Below the pieces are notes generated by a model. That model did no database searches. It had not been told where the DNA came from and was given only the letters and a program-made list of their open reading frames with translations. Below are positions 52,465 to 64,000 of a DNA stretch of 64,000 nt, one piece after another. Within the stretch, counting starts at the first letter, position 1; every line of letters begins with the position of its first letter. A program made the position numbers and the translations under genes. Source of the stretch: Tetradesmus obliquus (Eukaryota; Chlorophyta; Chlorophyceae; Sphaeropleales; Scenedesmaceae); the NCBI GenBank assembly GCA_030272155.1, contig CP126201.1, positions 868,001 to 932,000 of the forward strand, written 5' to 3'.

Positions 52465-52681
52465 GTGTCCTGAAAAGGACTGGGATCCAGGAGCCATCCC
52501 ATGCCCTGCGGGCCCGTGCTGTGGGTACCCCACACTGTTGTTGTGTGCCGGATGTGCCGCAGCAGCAGCAGCAGCAGCACCGCTGCTGAAGCTGCCTGAA
52601 GCCGACCTGCCTGTTGCATAGTGAGCAAGGCTGGCCATTGAAGCACTGGACTGAGTGTCACTCCTGTCAATTGGGAAGTCC

Positions 52682-52725
<44 letters not shown>

Positions 52726-53205
52726 AAGACTTCGCTGCTGCTGGAAGCTTTGCTGCTGCTGCAGGTGGTTGTGGTGCTGCTGCTGTTGCTGCATGTACTC
52801 CTGCTGGTGCTGCTGCTGCACCTGCTGGTGCAGATCGGACCGCTGCTGCTGCAAGCTGTGCCGACGCAACTGCTCGTGCTCCTGCTGCTGCTGCTGCTGC
52901 AGACTGTGTCGCCGCATGTGCTCCTGCTCCTCTTGCTGCTGCTGCTGCCGCTGCTGCTGCCGCTGCTGCGCCTCATAATGCGCAATTTGCTCGGCCAGCT
53001 CTGCGCGCTGCTGCTGCTGCTGCAGTGCTGCTTGGCGCTCCTGCCTCTCGGTCTCCACGATCTTTTCAAGAGGCGTGCCGTGCTTCATTGTAAGGCTGGT
53101 GCGCGCCTGCAGCAGCAAGTCACACAGACAGCAGCAGCTGAGTTATGAGTGATGACAATCTTTCAAGAGGCGTGCCATGCTTCATTGTGAGGCTGGTGCG
53201 GGCCT

Positions 53206-53238
<33 letters not shown>

Positions 53239-53309
53239 CCGGCGGCAGCAGGTGAGACATACATGCAGCAGCAGCGTGCCGTGCTTTGTTGTAAGGCTGG
53301 TGCGGGACT

Positions 53310-53360
<51 letters not shown>

Positions 53361-53515
53361 CATGAGACACTAACAGCAGCAGCGTGCCGTGCTTCATTGT
53401 GAGGCTGGTGCGGGCCTGCAGCAGCAGAAGCAGCAGCAGCAGCAGCAGCAGCAGCGGTTGAGACGTACATGCAGCAGACGCGTGCCATGCTTCATTGTGA
53501 GGCTGGTGCGGGCCT

Positions 53516-53556
<41 letters not shown>

Positions 53557-54361
53557 TGAGACGTACATGCAGCAGCGGCATGCCATGATCCCAACTTGAG
53601 CATGCGCCCAAAGGCGGCCTTGAAATTTTGCAGCGTGATAGTGTCCTTCACAAGCGGCAGCCCCAAGGGTGTACGGCACCAGCAGCCGTAACCCTGAATC
53701 CCTGAAACCAGTCATCACCCAAACCCTAGACCCACCTGAGCCATGCGGCCAAAGCTGGCCTTGAAGTCCTGCAGTGTCAACAGGAAGACAAGAGAACATA
53801 CCAATCTGACATACCAAATGCTTGGCGTGTACATCCAACCCTAAACCCACCTGAGCCATGCGTCCAAAGGTGGCCTTGAAGTCCTGCAGTGTAACAGTGT
53901 CCTTCACCAGCAGTGCGCTGCTGCTTTGAGGACTCATACTGCGGCAGGGGCTAACTGGCCTGGCACCGCCGCTGCTACTGCTGCTGCTGCCGCGCGCTGC
54001 TGCTGCAATAGCAGCACTGCTGCTGCTGCTGCCGCCAGGTGCTGCTGCTGCCATTGATGAGGCATGTCGTAGGGGTGCATTGCTTTGCTGCTGGTGGTGG
54101 TGCGCATGCTGGTGCTCGCTCTGGGAGTGCTGCAGCTGCCGGGGACGCTGCTGCTGCTGCTGCTCCAGCAGCTCCTGCAGCTGCAGATGCTCACGGTACT
54201 GCTCCAATGACATGCCTGCAAACTGCTGCTGCACCTGCTGCTGCTGCTGCTGATGGTGGTACTGCTGCTGGTGCTCCACACCAGAGCCAACAAAGCCACC
54301 CATGTTGCTGCTGCTGCTGTGGACAGCAGAGTAGTACTCACTCCCACTGGGGCTGTTTCTG

Positions 54362-54422
<61 letters not shown>

Positions 54423-56123
54423 CAGAGGGCCGGGGAATAGGGGGTCCTACCTCAACAGGTGGCCCCCTCCTGGCGCTGCTGCTGCTGCCTGGACCTGCCC
54501 TCTGAATCCTATACACAGCTACCTCCTGATCTGCTGCCTCTTCTGCTGCTGCTGCTGCCACAGCAGCAGCATACGCACGCTGTGCTGCCACCTTCTCGCT
54601 CACCCCCTGCTCCTGCTGTAGCTGCTGCTGCACACTGAGAAGCGCTGCAGGATCGAATGCACTGTGCTGCTGCTGCTGCTGCTGCTGCTTCTGGGCCTTG
54701 TTTACTGCTGCCAGTGCTGCAGCTGCTTTTGGATGTGGTGTGAAGTAATCCGCATCAAACTGCTGCTGCTGCTGTGTAGGATAGCCGGCTGCAGCCTTAC
54801 CCTTACTGCTGCTGCCGCACCATGCATCATGGTCAGCAGCAGCGTTCACAGCACCCCCCGACACAGCAGCAGCCGCCTTAGCAGCGGAAAACCCTTCCTT
54901 TCCGCCACCCACACCTGCACCCTTGCTGTTGCTGCTGCTGCTGCTGCTGACATGCGCAGCTTCGGGTGCTGCTGCTGCCGCTGCTGCTGCTGCAGCAGCA
55001 ACAGTGCGCCTGTAGCAGGGGTGAGCCTCCAGCCATTCCCTGGCCAGCTTGCGCACCAGCACATTAGGAACAAGAGTGGTTGACGCCAGACGAATGCCTG
55101 CAGGTAGTTGTGGGAGCAGCAGCAGCAGCAGCACGTCAGCGACCAGAAGTATGGATGCCAGCTAGATGACGGGCAGCTGCAGCAGCAGCAGCGGCAGCAG
55201 CAGCAGCAGCAGCAGCAGCGGCAGCAGCAGCAGCAGCAGAACACCAGTACAGTGAAAACAAGAGCAGTAACAGTGGGGTGGGCCTCCAGCCACTCCCTGG
55301 CAAGCTTGCGCACCAGCACATTGGGCACTAGGGTGGTAGATGCCAGACGAATGCCTGCAAGCAGCAGCAGCACGTTAGGGATCAGGGTGGTAGATGCCAG
55401 CTGGATGCTGGGCAGCAGCAGCAGCAGCAGCAGCAGCCGCAGCAGCAGGATATCAGCACAGTAGAAGCAACAGTAGTTGAAGCACAGTGGGGTGGGCCTC
55501 CAGCCACTCCCTGGCAAGCTTGTGCACCAGCACATTAGGAATACGTGTGGTGGATGCCTGCAGGCAGCAGCAGCAGCAGCAGCAGCAGGATATCAGCAGC
55601 TGCTGCTTGTGACAGGGTGCTATACTAAGGACTATAGTGTTGGCTTGTGTGTGCCACTGCCGTGCCCTGTGCACCTGCAGCTGTCAGTCATACACGAGAT
55701 ACATCACCACACCTCACAGCTCTGACCTGCTGCAGCGCTCCCCTCACAAAGCCTCCTTGTTGTTATTCTGTGGTACAAACATTACAAGCACAATGCAACA
55801 CAATGCAACACCCCCTACCTTGCCGACGGTTCGTCTTCGGCAAGAACTCTTTACCAGGACTTGCAGAGTCGGACCAGGGCAGGGGTACTAGCCGGACATA
55901 GTTACAACGTGCATGCAGGTCACACATTACAAGCACAATGCAACACAATGCATACTCACATAGCCATGTTGTTGCTATGCAACACCCCATTCACCTTGCA
56001 CTTCTTGGTCACGAAAGAAGCACAACACGCCGCACCATCCCTTCAAAACTTGCCCCTTACCTGTGACGGGGTCCTTGCTGTTGCCTCGTGACAGCCACTC
56101 CTCAATGGCGGCCCGCTCTGCAG

Positions 56124-56157
<34 letters not shown>

Positions 56158-59100
56158 GACAGGACACAATCTTTGCTTCATTCTCCATGTCGTTCAACAT
56201 CTCAGCATCGTCCATGGAATATGACACCACATGAGCTGCCAACAAGCGTGACTCCAGTGCGACACCATGGTGGACATAACATTGGACGGCAACCAATGCA
56301 TGACATGATCTGCCAACATGCCTTGCATCATATACTAAGAAATACAAGGACAACAGTTGCCTCACCGTATGTCTGGTGGCGGTCCACGAGAATGACAGGG
56401 TCCTCCAGCAGCTGGTATGTGATGGGGCAGCTGCTACCACATACACCACACCTGTTTCTACAATGTACTTGCGGCCAGCTGCAAGTCACACAAAAAATGC
56501 ATGCCAAAACAAGGCAGACAGCACGGCAGACGCTACAGCTCATGGTAGCAGGTGCACGCAAACACCCAACGGACATCTGATCATCTATCTCATCTCACCG
56601 TAGGTCTGGTGGCTGTCCACAAGAATCACTGGGTCCTCCAGCAGCTGGTATGTGATGGGGCACAGCAGATCAGATGGAACCTCGGACCCAGCCTCAGCTG
56701 CTGCTGCTGCTGCGCTGCCAGGTGCTGCTGCTGCTGCGCTGTTGTGTGCTGCTTCCAGGGTGCTGACCTCCATGGCTTCGATAGCCTGTGGGGTTGGCAG
56801 TGGTGAAGATCAAGGTGCAGCAGCAGCAGCAGCAGCAGCAGCAGCGGCAGCAGCAGCAGCGGCAGCAGCAGCAGCAAGAGTTGAGGTTGATGTTGTGAAG
56901 TGTGCGGGGCAGAAACACACATGTTGCATGCGTGTGTCCCAGAAGTATGCAAACCTTTGCACAACAGCACGTAGCAGCATCAAGTGGCTCTCACTCAACG
57001 TGGGCACTGTCGAGTGAATGCTCAAAATTGCCCTAAAATGACGGTGTCACGGCAGTATGTCACAACAGCCATAGACAGTTAATCGCAACAACCCACCGCA
57101 ATGATATGTGCAAGGTACTGCTCCTTGTATATTCCGTTGCGCGCCCACCATCTGGGACCTAACACTGCCCCAACTAACCTTGTCATAACAGCATTATGTG
57201 ACAGTCAACAAGTGAACACCCAACAACTCACCGCAATGATCTGCGCCAGGTACTGCTCCTCCAGCACTTTCTTGTCCCTGTGCGCCACCACCATCTCCGC
57301 CTTGAGATCCTCCACCTCAGCACACAGCTGATCTGCAAACGCAGCCTTGGACCCTAAACCCTCAACCTCAACAGCCATAGGCACTGCTGCTGCTGCTGCT
57401 GCAGATGTGGAGCAGGAGGGTCCAGCGCCGCCGCCGCCTGCGCCGCCGGATGAGCCGGCTGGCAGGGGGCCTGCTGCTGCTGCTGCTTGGCGCATTGCAA
57501 CATCAGCTTGCAGCAGCCCCAGCACCTGCAGGGGCACATGTGCACAACACACAGCAGCAGCCAAGAAATATATGTGATCAGAGTGATGATAAGCTTCATA
57601 CGCGCTGGAGCACAAGCACGTAATGCTGCAGCCTCTGCAGCATAGGCGAAGTCAACAACAACAATGAAGGGAGCAGGAGGGTGGTGCGCCGCCGGATGAG
57701 CCGGCCGGCAGGGGCCTGCTGCTGCTGCTGCTTGGCGCATTGCCACATCAGCTTGCAGCAGCCCCAGCACCTGAAGTGGCAGCAACACCAGCAACAACTG
57801 AAGATAGTTGTTCAAGCCAGCGCATCACCGCTCGGTTGGTTTGCAGCAACTGAATAGCCGGCTGGCAGCAGGCCTGCTGCTGCTGCTTGGCGCATTGCAA
57901 CATCAGCTTGCAGCAGCCCCAGCACCTGCAGCGGCAGCAACACAAGCAACAGCAGGATGTGTTGTTCAAGCTAGCGCGTGAACTGCCGCAGCAGTTCAGT
58001 TTTGCAGAGCTGATGAGCCAGCTGGCAGGGGGCCTGGTACTGCTGTTTGGCGCATCGCGACATCAGCTTGCAGCAGCCCCAGCACCTGCAGGTGCATATG
58101 CATGGAGCATCACACACGCAGCGGAGAAGGAGTGTCAGAGCAGAACCTTGTGGTGCAGATGTTAGCGCATCACAGCATCAGCTTGAAGCAGCCCCAGCAC
58201 CTGCAAGAGCCCATCCGTGCTGGTGAATCGGTTTGAACCATGCGCCAGCCCGCTCATGCAGCAGATGAATTGAGTGAAGCAGTGAAATATGCAACAACAG
58301 TTCAAACCGCACAAGCTGAGTTTGTGCCCCTGAGTGTGTGCTAACAAACCTGGTAACGCCTCAACGCACCTGAGTCGGCATCTCCTGCTTTTTGTCCGCA
58401 TCAACACGGGACTGGTCCATCAGCCGCTTCAGCTGGCAGGCCTGGGCCCAGGCAGAACCCTAAAATTTCCATATTCAAATGTGACAATGTAACAATGTAA
58501 CATAACAACACCGCACCTGAGTCAACATCTCCTGGGTGTTGTCCGCATCCACCCGGGACTGGTCCATCAGCCGCTTCAGCTGGCAGGCCTGGGCCCCAGG
58601 CAGAACCCAAACCATTCCAGATTCAAATGTGACAATGTAACAATGTAACAAGATCTCACCGCACCTGAGTCAGCATCTCCTGCGTCTTGTCTGCATCAAC
58701 CCGCGACTGGTCCATCAGCCGCTTCAGCTGGCACGCCTGGGCCCAGGCAGAACCCAGAACCTCCAAAGTTCAAATGTGACAATGTAACAACCTAGTAACA
58801 CCACAACACACCTGGGTCAGCATCTCCTGCGTATTGTCTGCATCAACCCGCGACTGGTCCATCAGCCGCTTCAGCTGGCACGCCTGGGCCCAGGCAGAAC
58901 CCAAATCTTTTCAAATTCAAATGTGACCATGTAACAATGTAACAAGATCTCACCGCACCTGAGTCAGCATCTCCTGCGTCTTGTCTGCATCAACCCGGGA
59001 CTGGTCCATGAGCCGCTTCAGCTGGCACGCCTGCTCCTCAGCAGCACGCGCGGCAGCAAACTGCGCACAGCGGGGAAAATGAATCACAAGCAGCAGCATG

Positions 59101-61498
59101 TCAGGTTCATGTGAATGCGCTACTGATTAGGGCTGCTGTAGGCGTGTGCACCTCAAAGGAACAGCTCATTGGCAAGCTGGTCTGCACGGTTAACAGCAGC
59201 ACCAGCGCACCTGCGCGCAGCAGATCTCGCCCTGCAAGGTCTGCAGGGACTGCAGCCTGCCATTGCTAACCAAGGCTGCTGCTTCTAAAAAGCAATAGTT
59301 CAAACACGCTCTTTGCCTAGCTGTTCCAACGCACCTGCGCGCAGCGGATCTCGCCCTGCAGCGTCTGCAGCGACTGCAGGTCTTCATCAGATACCTCTAC
59401 TGCTGATGCTGCTGCAATCGTTATGTTCATACTAACTCTCTGTCTGGCTGCTCCAACAGTTGTCTAGCTGCCCTAACGCACCTGCGCGCAGCGGATCTCG
59501 CCCTGCAGCGTCTGCAGGGACTGCAGCCGGCCATCGCTGACTTTTGCCTTCTGGATGGGGATGAGCTGCAGCGCCATGGTCATGCGCTGCGCGATGCTGC
59601 TCAGACGCAGATTGATCTCATCTGCAGAGCGTCAGATGGGTTGTGTTACAGAAAGCGGGATCACGCGTTGTCAGAGTAGAGTGCAGCGTGGCGTGCTACG
59701 AAGGACACGTGTCTTGTAACCAGCTTGTGCAAAAGGCAGGGGAGTGTGAGTGAATTGAATTGTTTTGTGACGCAGGCCTTGTGCATGCGGGCATATCGTG
59801 AATGGATGGGGGTGAGCTGCAGCGCCATGGTCATGCGCTGCGCAATGCTGCTCAGACGCAGGTTGATCTCATCTGCGATGTTGAAAGTTGTTTAGGAAAA
59901 GGGTCAGAGTGAAGTGCTGCCGTACATCAGCAACATCTGGTGATCAGCTTGTGCAGAAGGCAGTTAGGTTTTCAGCGGAATGCAGTTATGGCGGAGGCCT
60001 GGTGCACACAGGCATGAGATGAGTAAATCATTTTTTGTTATTCCAGTCGCCATTACACATTGACCAACATGTTACATGACATGCCCAGCAGCTGCTGCCA
60101 TGCCCACCTGCGTTGATGAGGCTGCGCACGATGCCGAAGCGCGCGCAGTCGTCAAACACCTCCCCCACCTCCACCAGCGACTCGTGCAGCGCCTGCAGCA
60201 GAGTTTGAACACAGCGGCAACAGGCAGCAGGCAATTTGATTAGCCTTTTGGTTGAAAAACCTTTGGTTGATTGCACACACCTGCCCAACCTCCACCAGCG
60301 ACTCCTGCATCGCCTGCAGGCGGGAAAACCACACACAAGAGTGAATGGCAAGCAGGCACGTGAGCAGGAGCGCGGGCACTGATATGGCAAGTTACATGTA
60401 CCAATAGCTCACCGAGAAAGCCGCCCGCATGCCCGTCCCGCTTATGTGTGCCTTGCTTGTGTCTCCATGCCGAAGGCAACCGCATTACGCGGGACAATCA
60501 ACAAAATATGACACATGTGTTACTTAGCGTGTTACAAAACACACTCATGTCCGCCTCCCCTTCAGTCTCCATGAGGAACGTCTTGAAGTATAAAAGCAAC
60601 AAAAACCAACACATGACATCGTTTTACTTTGACCTGTGATGTAACATGAGCTCACCGAGAAGGCCGCCTGCCAGCCTGGCCGGCTCATGTCGGCCTCTTC
60701 CTCTGTCTCCATGAGGAAGGCCTCCACGCAACCATCCACACCTTCATAAAATTCAAGAGTAACATGCTACAAGTGTTATGTAACAGCTGCTCACCGAGAA
60801 GGCTGCCTGCCAGCCCGGGCCACTCATGTCGGCCTCTTCCTCTGTTTCCATGAGGAACGCCTCCACGCGGTGCACAAAGTGCGCCAGCTTCTTGCAGTCA
60901 TCGCGGTAGCTGCAAGCAGCAGGAAAAACACAGACTTCTTGAACAGTTGATATGCTTGAAGTGACAAGAGAAGAACTCACACCATCACAAGCTTCACATG
61001 TGCAGATCAGGCGATGTGGCTGCTGCATGCAGATGCAGCACACTGCACAGCTGTCCGACACACGACAGTAGCGGGAGATATGCTGCTGTTGCAGCTGCTG
61101 AGCCATCGCAACAGAGGCTGACACAGCCAAACTGCTACTGACGCTTTACTGTGATTCATATCCTCCATCAACGCGCTGATATTATTCATTGGTGTGTGCT
61201 GCTTTTTGCTGCGCATGCATCAATGCGGCTTGCAGCCTCGCCGCTGATGGAAGCTGTGTGCCTGCAGTTGTACTGCTGCAGCTTGCAGCCCAACCATCAT
61301 CAGCTGTGCGGCGGCTTGGATTCGCAACGGCTGCTGCAAGATGACCTAGCCACGCAGCTGCTGTCATGCTGCTCAGCTGCAACGATGATCAGCTGCTGCG
61401 CCCCTGCTGCTGTGCTGTGCGCTGCAATGCTGCTCACCGCTTTACTGACTGGTACTTGATATAGATCTCCTTGCAAAGATTCAGCACTGCTATGCCAC
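51916..61498 (-). CDS. U-box E3 ubiquitin ligase with N-terminal helical bundle and coiled coil; 5' end unresolved
   Basis: Exons (minus): 61498-61438, 60911-60797, 60192-60108, 59621-59482, 59060-58959, 57525-57232, 56785-56599, 56117-56061, 55097-53851, 53106-51916; all phases agree. The first four encode a helical region (GIAVLNLCKEIYIKYQSVKR, HFVHRVEAFLMETEEE, LINADEINLRLSSIAQRM) resembling the MLKL-type N-terminal bundle of some plant U-box and defence proteins. A coiled coil follows (QLKRLMDQSRVDAD; EVEDLKAEMVVAHRDKKV). The U-box spans three exons: DLLCPITYQLLEDPVILVD, then ERAAIEEWLSRGNSKDPVTG, then STTLVPNVLVRKLAREWLE. These bind the E2. The last two exons are long Gln/Ala/Ser low complexity and end SIVYDDSKC. 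The initiating exon lies upstream of 61498 and was not identified. Four extra in-frame cassette exons lie in the coiled coil. Confidence 0.85.
53160..53520 (-). repeat. Four copies of the last U-box exon start with CAG tracts
   Basis: RTSLT.KHGT, preceded on the minus strand by a (CTG)n-CAG acceptor, recurs at about 53165-53205, 53273-53312, 53380-53420 and 53478-53518. The intact exon starts at 53106. Units are about 105 bp. Confidence 0.88.
53585..53775 (-). repeat. Two copies of the exon 9 3' end (LQDFKATFGRMAQ)
   Basis: Copies at about 53590-53670 and 53733-53775 of the end of the 1,247-nt exon that finishes at 53851. One keeps the CAG|GTGGG donor. Confidence 0.82.
55140..55565 (-). repeat. 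Copies of the U-box LVPNVLVRKLAREWLE exon start
   Basis: Segments at about 55277-55357 (IRLASTTLVPNVLVRKLARE), 55373-55412 (short, LASTTLIPNVL) and 55490-55562 (STTRIPNVLVHKLAREWLEA) precede the intact exon at 55097, interleaved with CAG-type tracts. A short remnant lies near 55140-55165. Confidence 0.88.
56360..56430 (-). repeat. Copy of the U-box CPITYQLLEDPVILVD exon end
   Basis: Nearly the same codons as 56599-56665, with HQTYG and the G|GTGAGG donor retained, but no acceptor. Confidence 0.85.
57090..57135 (-). repeat. Copy of the 57232-57525 exon 3' end
   Basis: Resembles the EEQYLAQIIA end plus donor at 57232-57265, degenerate. Confidence 0.7.
57660..58210 (-). repeat. Four copies of the exon start VLGLLQADVAMRQ
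   Basis: Copies at about 57735-57775, 57880-57930, 58045-58095 and 58165-58205, each with a TGCAG|GTGCTGGGGCTGCT acceptor boundary. The intact exon begins at 57525. Units are about 115-240 bp. Confidence 0.87.
58370..58883 (-). repeat. Four 72-nt cassette exons in tandem (coiled-coil units)
   Basis: Cassettes at 58883-58812, 58736-58665, 58588-58517 and 58441-58370. Each encodes 24 residues of the form ACQLKRLMDQSRVDAD(N/K).QEM.TQ, each with a GGGCCCAG acceptor and a CAG|GTG donor, phase 0 on both sides. The same 24 codons end the intact exon 59060-58959. The unit period is about 147 bp. Including them would lengthen the coiled coil by up to 96 residues. The most distal copy has a proline (EMPTQ). 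Confidence 0.92.
59200..59395 (-). repeat. Two copies of the exon 59621-59482 3' part
   Basis: LQSLQ.LQGEI.CAQ plus donor recurs at about 59207-59265 and 59333-59390. Confidence 0.85.
59800..59880 (-). repeat. Copy of the exon 59621-59482 5' part
   Basis: DEINLRLSSIAQRMTMALQL recurs at about 59805-59877 with a TCGCAG acceptor. Confidence 0.85.
60275..60735 (-). repeat. Copies of U-box gene exons 2 and 3 pieces
   Basis: At 60278-60318 a copy of the exon 3 start (ESLVEVGQV). At 60655-60735 and, split, at 60408-60440 with 60541-60580, copies of the exon 2 end (EAFLMETEEEADMS.PGWQAAFS) with donor. The intact exons are 60192-60108 and 60911-60797. Confidence 0.82.
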
Positions 61499-61519
61499 CT
61501 GACGTAAGATATAGCAGTC

Positions 61520-61563
<44 letters not shown>

Positions 61564-62616
61564 GGCGGCGGCGGCAGGTGAGGCGCATGTGCGTGCAGCA
61601 GCAGCTGCTACGTGTGCCTCAGTGCACCGCTGCGGCTGCTGATCAAGCAGCAACAACCTTGGAGGTGCAGTAGCATCTAATACTATCCTCCTTTAGCAGC
61701 AGTTATGCGCTTTGCAGCTCATGCATGCCTGTCCTGCAAGGCTGAGGCTGGCACAGCTGCTGCTGCCGTGCTGCTGGGTGCCTCAACAACCACCTGCCGT
61801 CCTGCACAGAAACATGCGGCTGCTAGGAACAGTAGTCGGACAACAGCATTGGACGCACCAGAGATATAAAGCCCTGGGGTCACCATTGCTGCTGATGCTG
61901 CAGCTGCAGCAGCGGCACTAGAGGTGCTGCTTCAGAGCGCAGCGCACCCACAACTGCCACAGGATGTAGGCAGTGTGTGTGCCCTCAAAGTGCAGTACTA
62001 TGTCCTTTCAATCATCAACCATATCCTTTAGTCCACCCAAGGTTGTTCCTTGGCTGCTAAGAGACTGTTGAGGCGCCCAGAGTGGTAAGAGGGCTTGGCC
62101 TGATGAGGCTCGCTTCAAAGCTCCCCGAGCCGCTATGGTGCGCGAACGTTGTTTGTGCGTTAAATCCAAACAGTGTCAGACCCCGTCGGTTGATGATGAA
62201 GCAAACTGCAAGTCCAGCGTCCGCCCACGCACAGAAGTGCCCTTTCACACAGTGATCTCCAAGGAGCAAGAAGGGCAGAATTTCCAGAAAGTAAATTCGA
62301 AGCATGCTTCAGTGCACGCCGCAACGATGTCGCTGTCAGTCGCGAATGCCTGCTAGTGAGTGAGGGCTTGTTCTACCTTTGGTCCTACCTCCGGTCCGAG
62401 CTTCATCTCACCCAAGGAGGCAAATGGACGCCCAACACAGATTCTAATAGTCTGAAAAAGCGCTTTCAACTCGCTTGCTCAAGTGCGAAGAAGCACTGCT
62501 CACACCAGGAACACACTCAGCATCTTGAAGCCTTCCGTGTTGCAGTGCATGTGTTCCGATCGCATCTAATGCGCGCATCGTTACAATCAAAGTCGAACTT
62601 GAACAGCGATCGTGCC
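61499..62616. other. Divergent interval between U-box gene and peroxidase
   Basis: Contains a (CAG)n run at about 61516-61561, near the U-box exon 1 acceptor. The missing first U-box coding exon should lie here, and the peroxidase promoter towards 62600. No other gene is recognised. Confidence 0.5.
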
Positions 62617-64000
62617 ATGGGACGCCGCTCACGTCCAAGGTGGGCGGTGCTACTGCTGCTTGCAGCAGCTGCTGCTGTGACAGCCCAGGGCGCTAGTTAC
62701 CCGCCGTTGGATGGCACCAGCAACAACAAAGCCAACCCAACATGGGGGTGAGTTCATTCGGCTTTCAGCATGCGCAGTAGGACAACCACAGCCAGAACTA
62801 GCTGCCCTAGCTGTTACTTGGTGCTTTGCTGCAGCAGTGCTGGCCTTGCCAAACACCAGCTGTCTGCATACGCACACACTACACAGCATCAGGACATTGC
62901 TAACAGCTCATCAAAAGATCTCAACATTTGGACACTGCACAGCAGCAAGGTCCTGCCCATCTCTGTGCTCTGCAGCCAACCCAGCCACGCCTGTCCATGC
63001 ATGACCAGCTGCAGATCCACACCTCCCACTGCCATTGTCTGCAGCATGGTCCATGAACACCCAATCAGATATGACTCACGTAACATGTTATTTGTGTTAT
63101 TTTGTCCTGCAGGGCTGCACGCACGCCGTACCTCAGGCAGCAGGTTCCGCAGGAGGCTTTCGGCCCCACAGGCAGCGCCATGGCGGTGAGTGGGCATGAA
63201 TAGTTCTTAAGGTTCATTGGTTTTATACGATCCAGAAGCTATTATGCTGTGGGCTGCCCCACAGGCAGCGCCATGGCGGTGAGTGGGCTGCACAACCTGT
63301 GAACTATCTTGAAAGAAATATATCACATGATTAGAGGGATTCAAAAGTTTCATAAGATCCCTAAGCTGTCATGCTGTGCGCTGCCCCACAGGCAGTGCCA
63401 TGGCGGTGAGTAGCATGTATGAATCATCACACATGATTCAAAAGTGATAGCCACAAAGTGTGCTGGAGATGCCTGCAGCTGCCGGCATACAGCCTTGCAG
63501 GCACTGCTGCAGCTGTCGCCAGCGCTGCAGCAGCTATTGCAGCAACTACTGCAGCCAGCGCTGCAGCAGCTGTCGGCAGCTCTGCAGCAGCAGCTGCAGC
63601 CAGCGCTGCGCCATGCACAGCAGAGCGGCAAGAGAGCGGCTGTCCTGCATGCTGTGCGCTGCACACTGTTTGCATGCCGTGCCCCAGCACTTGTCACATG
63701 CTGCACCTTGCACAGCCTGCCTTGCGATTTGCACCTGATCTATGCGACTCAAGAGGCTTCACTGAGGTTGCATGTGTATATTTGGGACGTTTTCTCTCCT
63801 TGCAGAATGCCAACCGCCCCTCTACGCGGGCAGTGAGCCTGGCACTGACCAACAGTCCTTACTTCAAGGCGGCAAGCAGCACACACCCAAACCTGACACT
63901 GCACCTGCTGTGCATGCTTTGTTTGTGTGCGTCAGGCGCCCACCGGCCGTCTGCGCGGGCAGTGAGCCTAGCGCTCACCAACAGTCCTTACTTCAAGGCG
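62617..64000 (+). CDS. Animal-type haem peroxidase (peroxinectin-like), 5' end only
   Basis: Start MGRRSRPRW followed by a hydrophobic core (AVLLLLAAAAAVTA) indicates a secreted protein; an upstream in-frame ATG at 62356 would bury this signal, so 62617 is preferred. Exons 62617-62747 and 63113-63185 join in phase: YPPLDGTSNNKANPTWG then AARTPYLRQQVPQEAFGPTG. The NN...P.WG..RTP.LR pattern is the N-terminal signature of animal-type (cyclooxygenase-like) peroxidases. The next exon (RPS.RAVSLALTNSPYFKA) is present twice, at 63806-63868 and 63939-64000; the first lacks a nearby donor, so the second, running off the window, is the better candidate. Haem-binding residues lie beyond the window. Confidence 0.75.
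63250..63410 (+). repeat. Two copies of the peroxidase exon 2 end
   Basis: The segment cccacaggcagygccatggcg|gtgagt from the end of exon 2 (63165-63191) recurs at 63262-63285 and 63386-63410, each with 80-100 bp of the following intron. Confidence 0.85.
63806..63868 (+). repeat. Duplicate of the peroxidase exon 3 start
   Basis: Encodes ANRPSTRAVSLALTNSPYFK after a TTGCAG acceptor. The same codons recur after a GTCAG acceptor at about 63939. One of the two is redundant. Confidence 0.75.

Noticed and set aside
62356-62616. N-terminal extension of the peroxidase from an upstream ATG
   Set aside because: It would place the signal peptide about 90 residues inside the protein; the ATG at 62617 directly before the hydrophobic core is more likely.

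Overview
This is nuclear DNA of a eukaryote, most likely a core chlorophyte green alga. Every recognisable gene is split by several introns with GT...AG ends, coding sequence carries very long Ala/Gln/Ser/Pro tracts built from CAG/CTG triplets, and the gene set (eIF4G, KTI12, U-box, TKL kinase, animal-type haem peroxidase, chitin-type LPMO) fits an alga. Genus cannot be fixed from the window. Gene models were built by eye from protein motifs and splice sites. Codon phase was checked across every junction listed and is consistent throughout, with one exception noted in the LPMO gene.

Layout: (1) 1-14204, minus: eIF4G, 17 exons, 3' end outside the window. (2) 14557-18729, plus: KTI12, head-to-head with eIF4G. 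(3) 20905-24750, plus: secreted or Golgi-type FkbM-like methyltransferase. (4) 24821-27412: non-autonomous CACTA-like DNA transposon 70 bp after the FkbM-like stop codon. (5) 28479-34504, plus: membrane-anchored TKL-type kinase. (6) 34505-39990: no recognisable gene, with minisatellites. (7) about 40011-41900, plus: 5'-truncated LINE with an intact reverse-transcriptase ORF, bracketed by 115-bp direct repeats. (8) 42479-46204, minus: AA15-like lytic polysaccharide monooxygenase with a CBM14 chitin-binding domain, carrying an in-frame TGA and a 1-nt frame break. (9) 46205-51470: no recognisable gene. (10) 51916-61498 (5' end unresolved), minus: U-box E3 ligase with an N-terminal helical bundle. 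(11) 62617 to the right edge, plus: start of an animal-type haem peroxidase.

The most striking property is that almost every gene contains tandem, partial copies of its own exons together with flanking intron. Most copies are truncated and cannot be spliced in, but some are perfect frame-preserving cassettes: a 72-nt coiled-coil exon present five times in the U-box gene and a 69-nt exon present in four extra copies in KTI12. Stop-codon-bearing gene tails are also multiplied downstream of KTI12 and the U-box gene. In parallel, many introns end in a long (CTG)n run directly before the acceptor CAG, always on the sense strand, so the triplet repeats lie at 3' splice sites and often at the edges of the duplicated blocks. 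This looks like a genome-wide process generating candidate exons; RNA evidence would be needed to see which copies are used.
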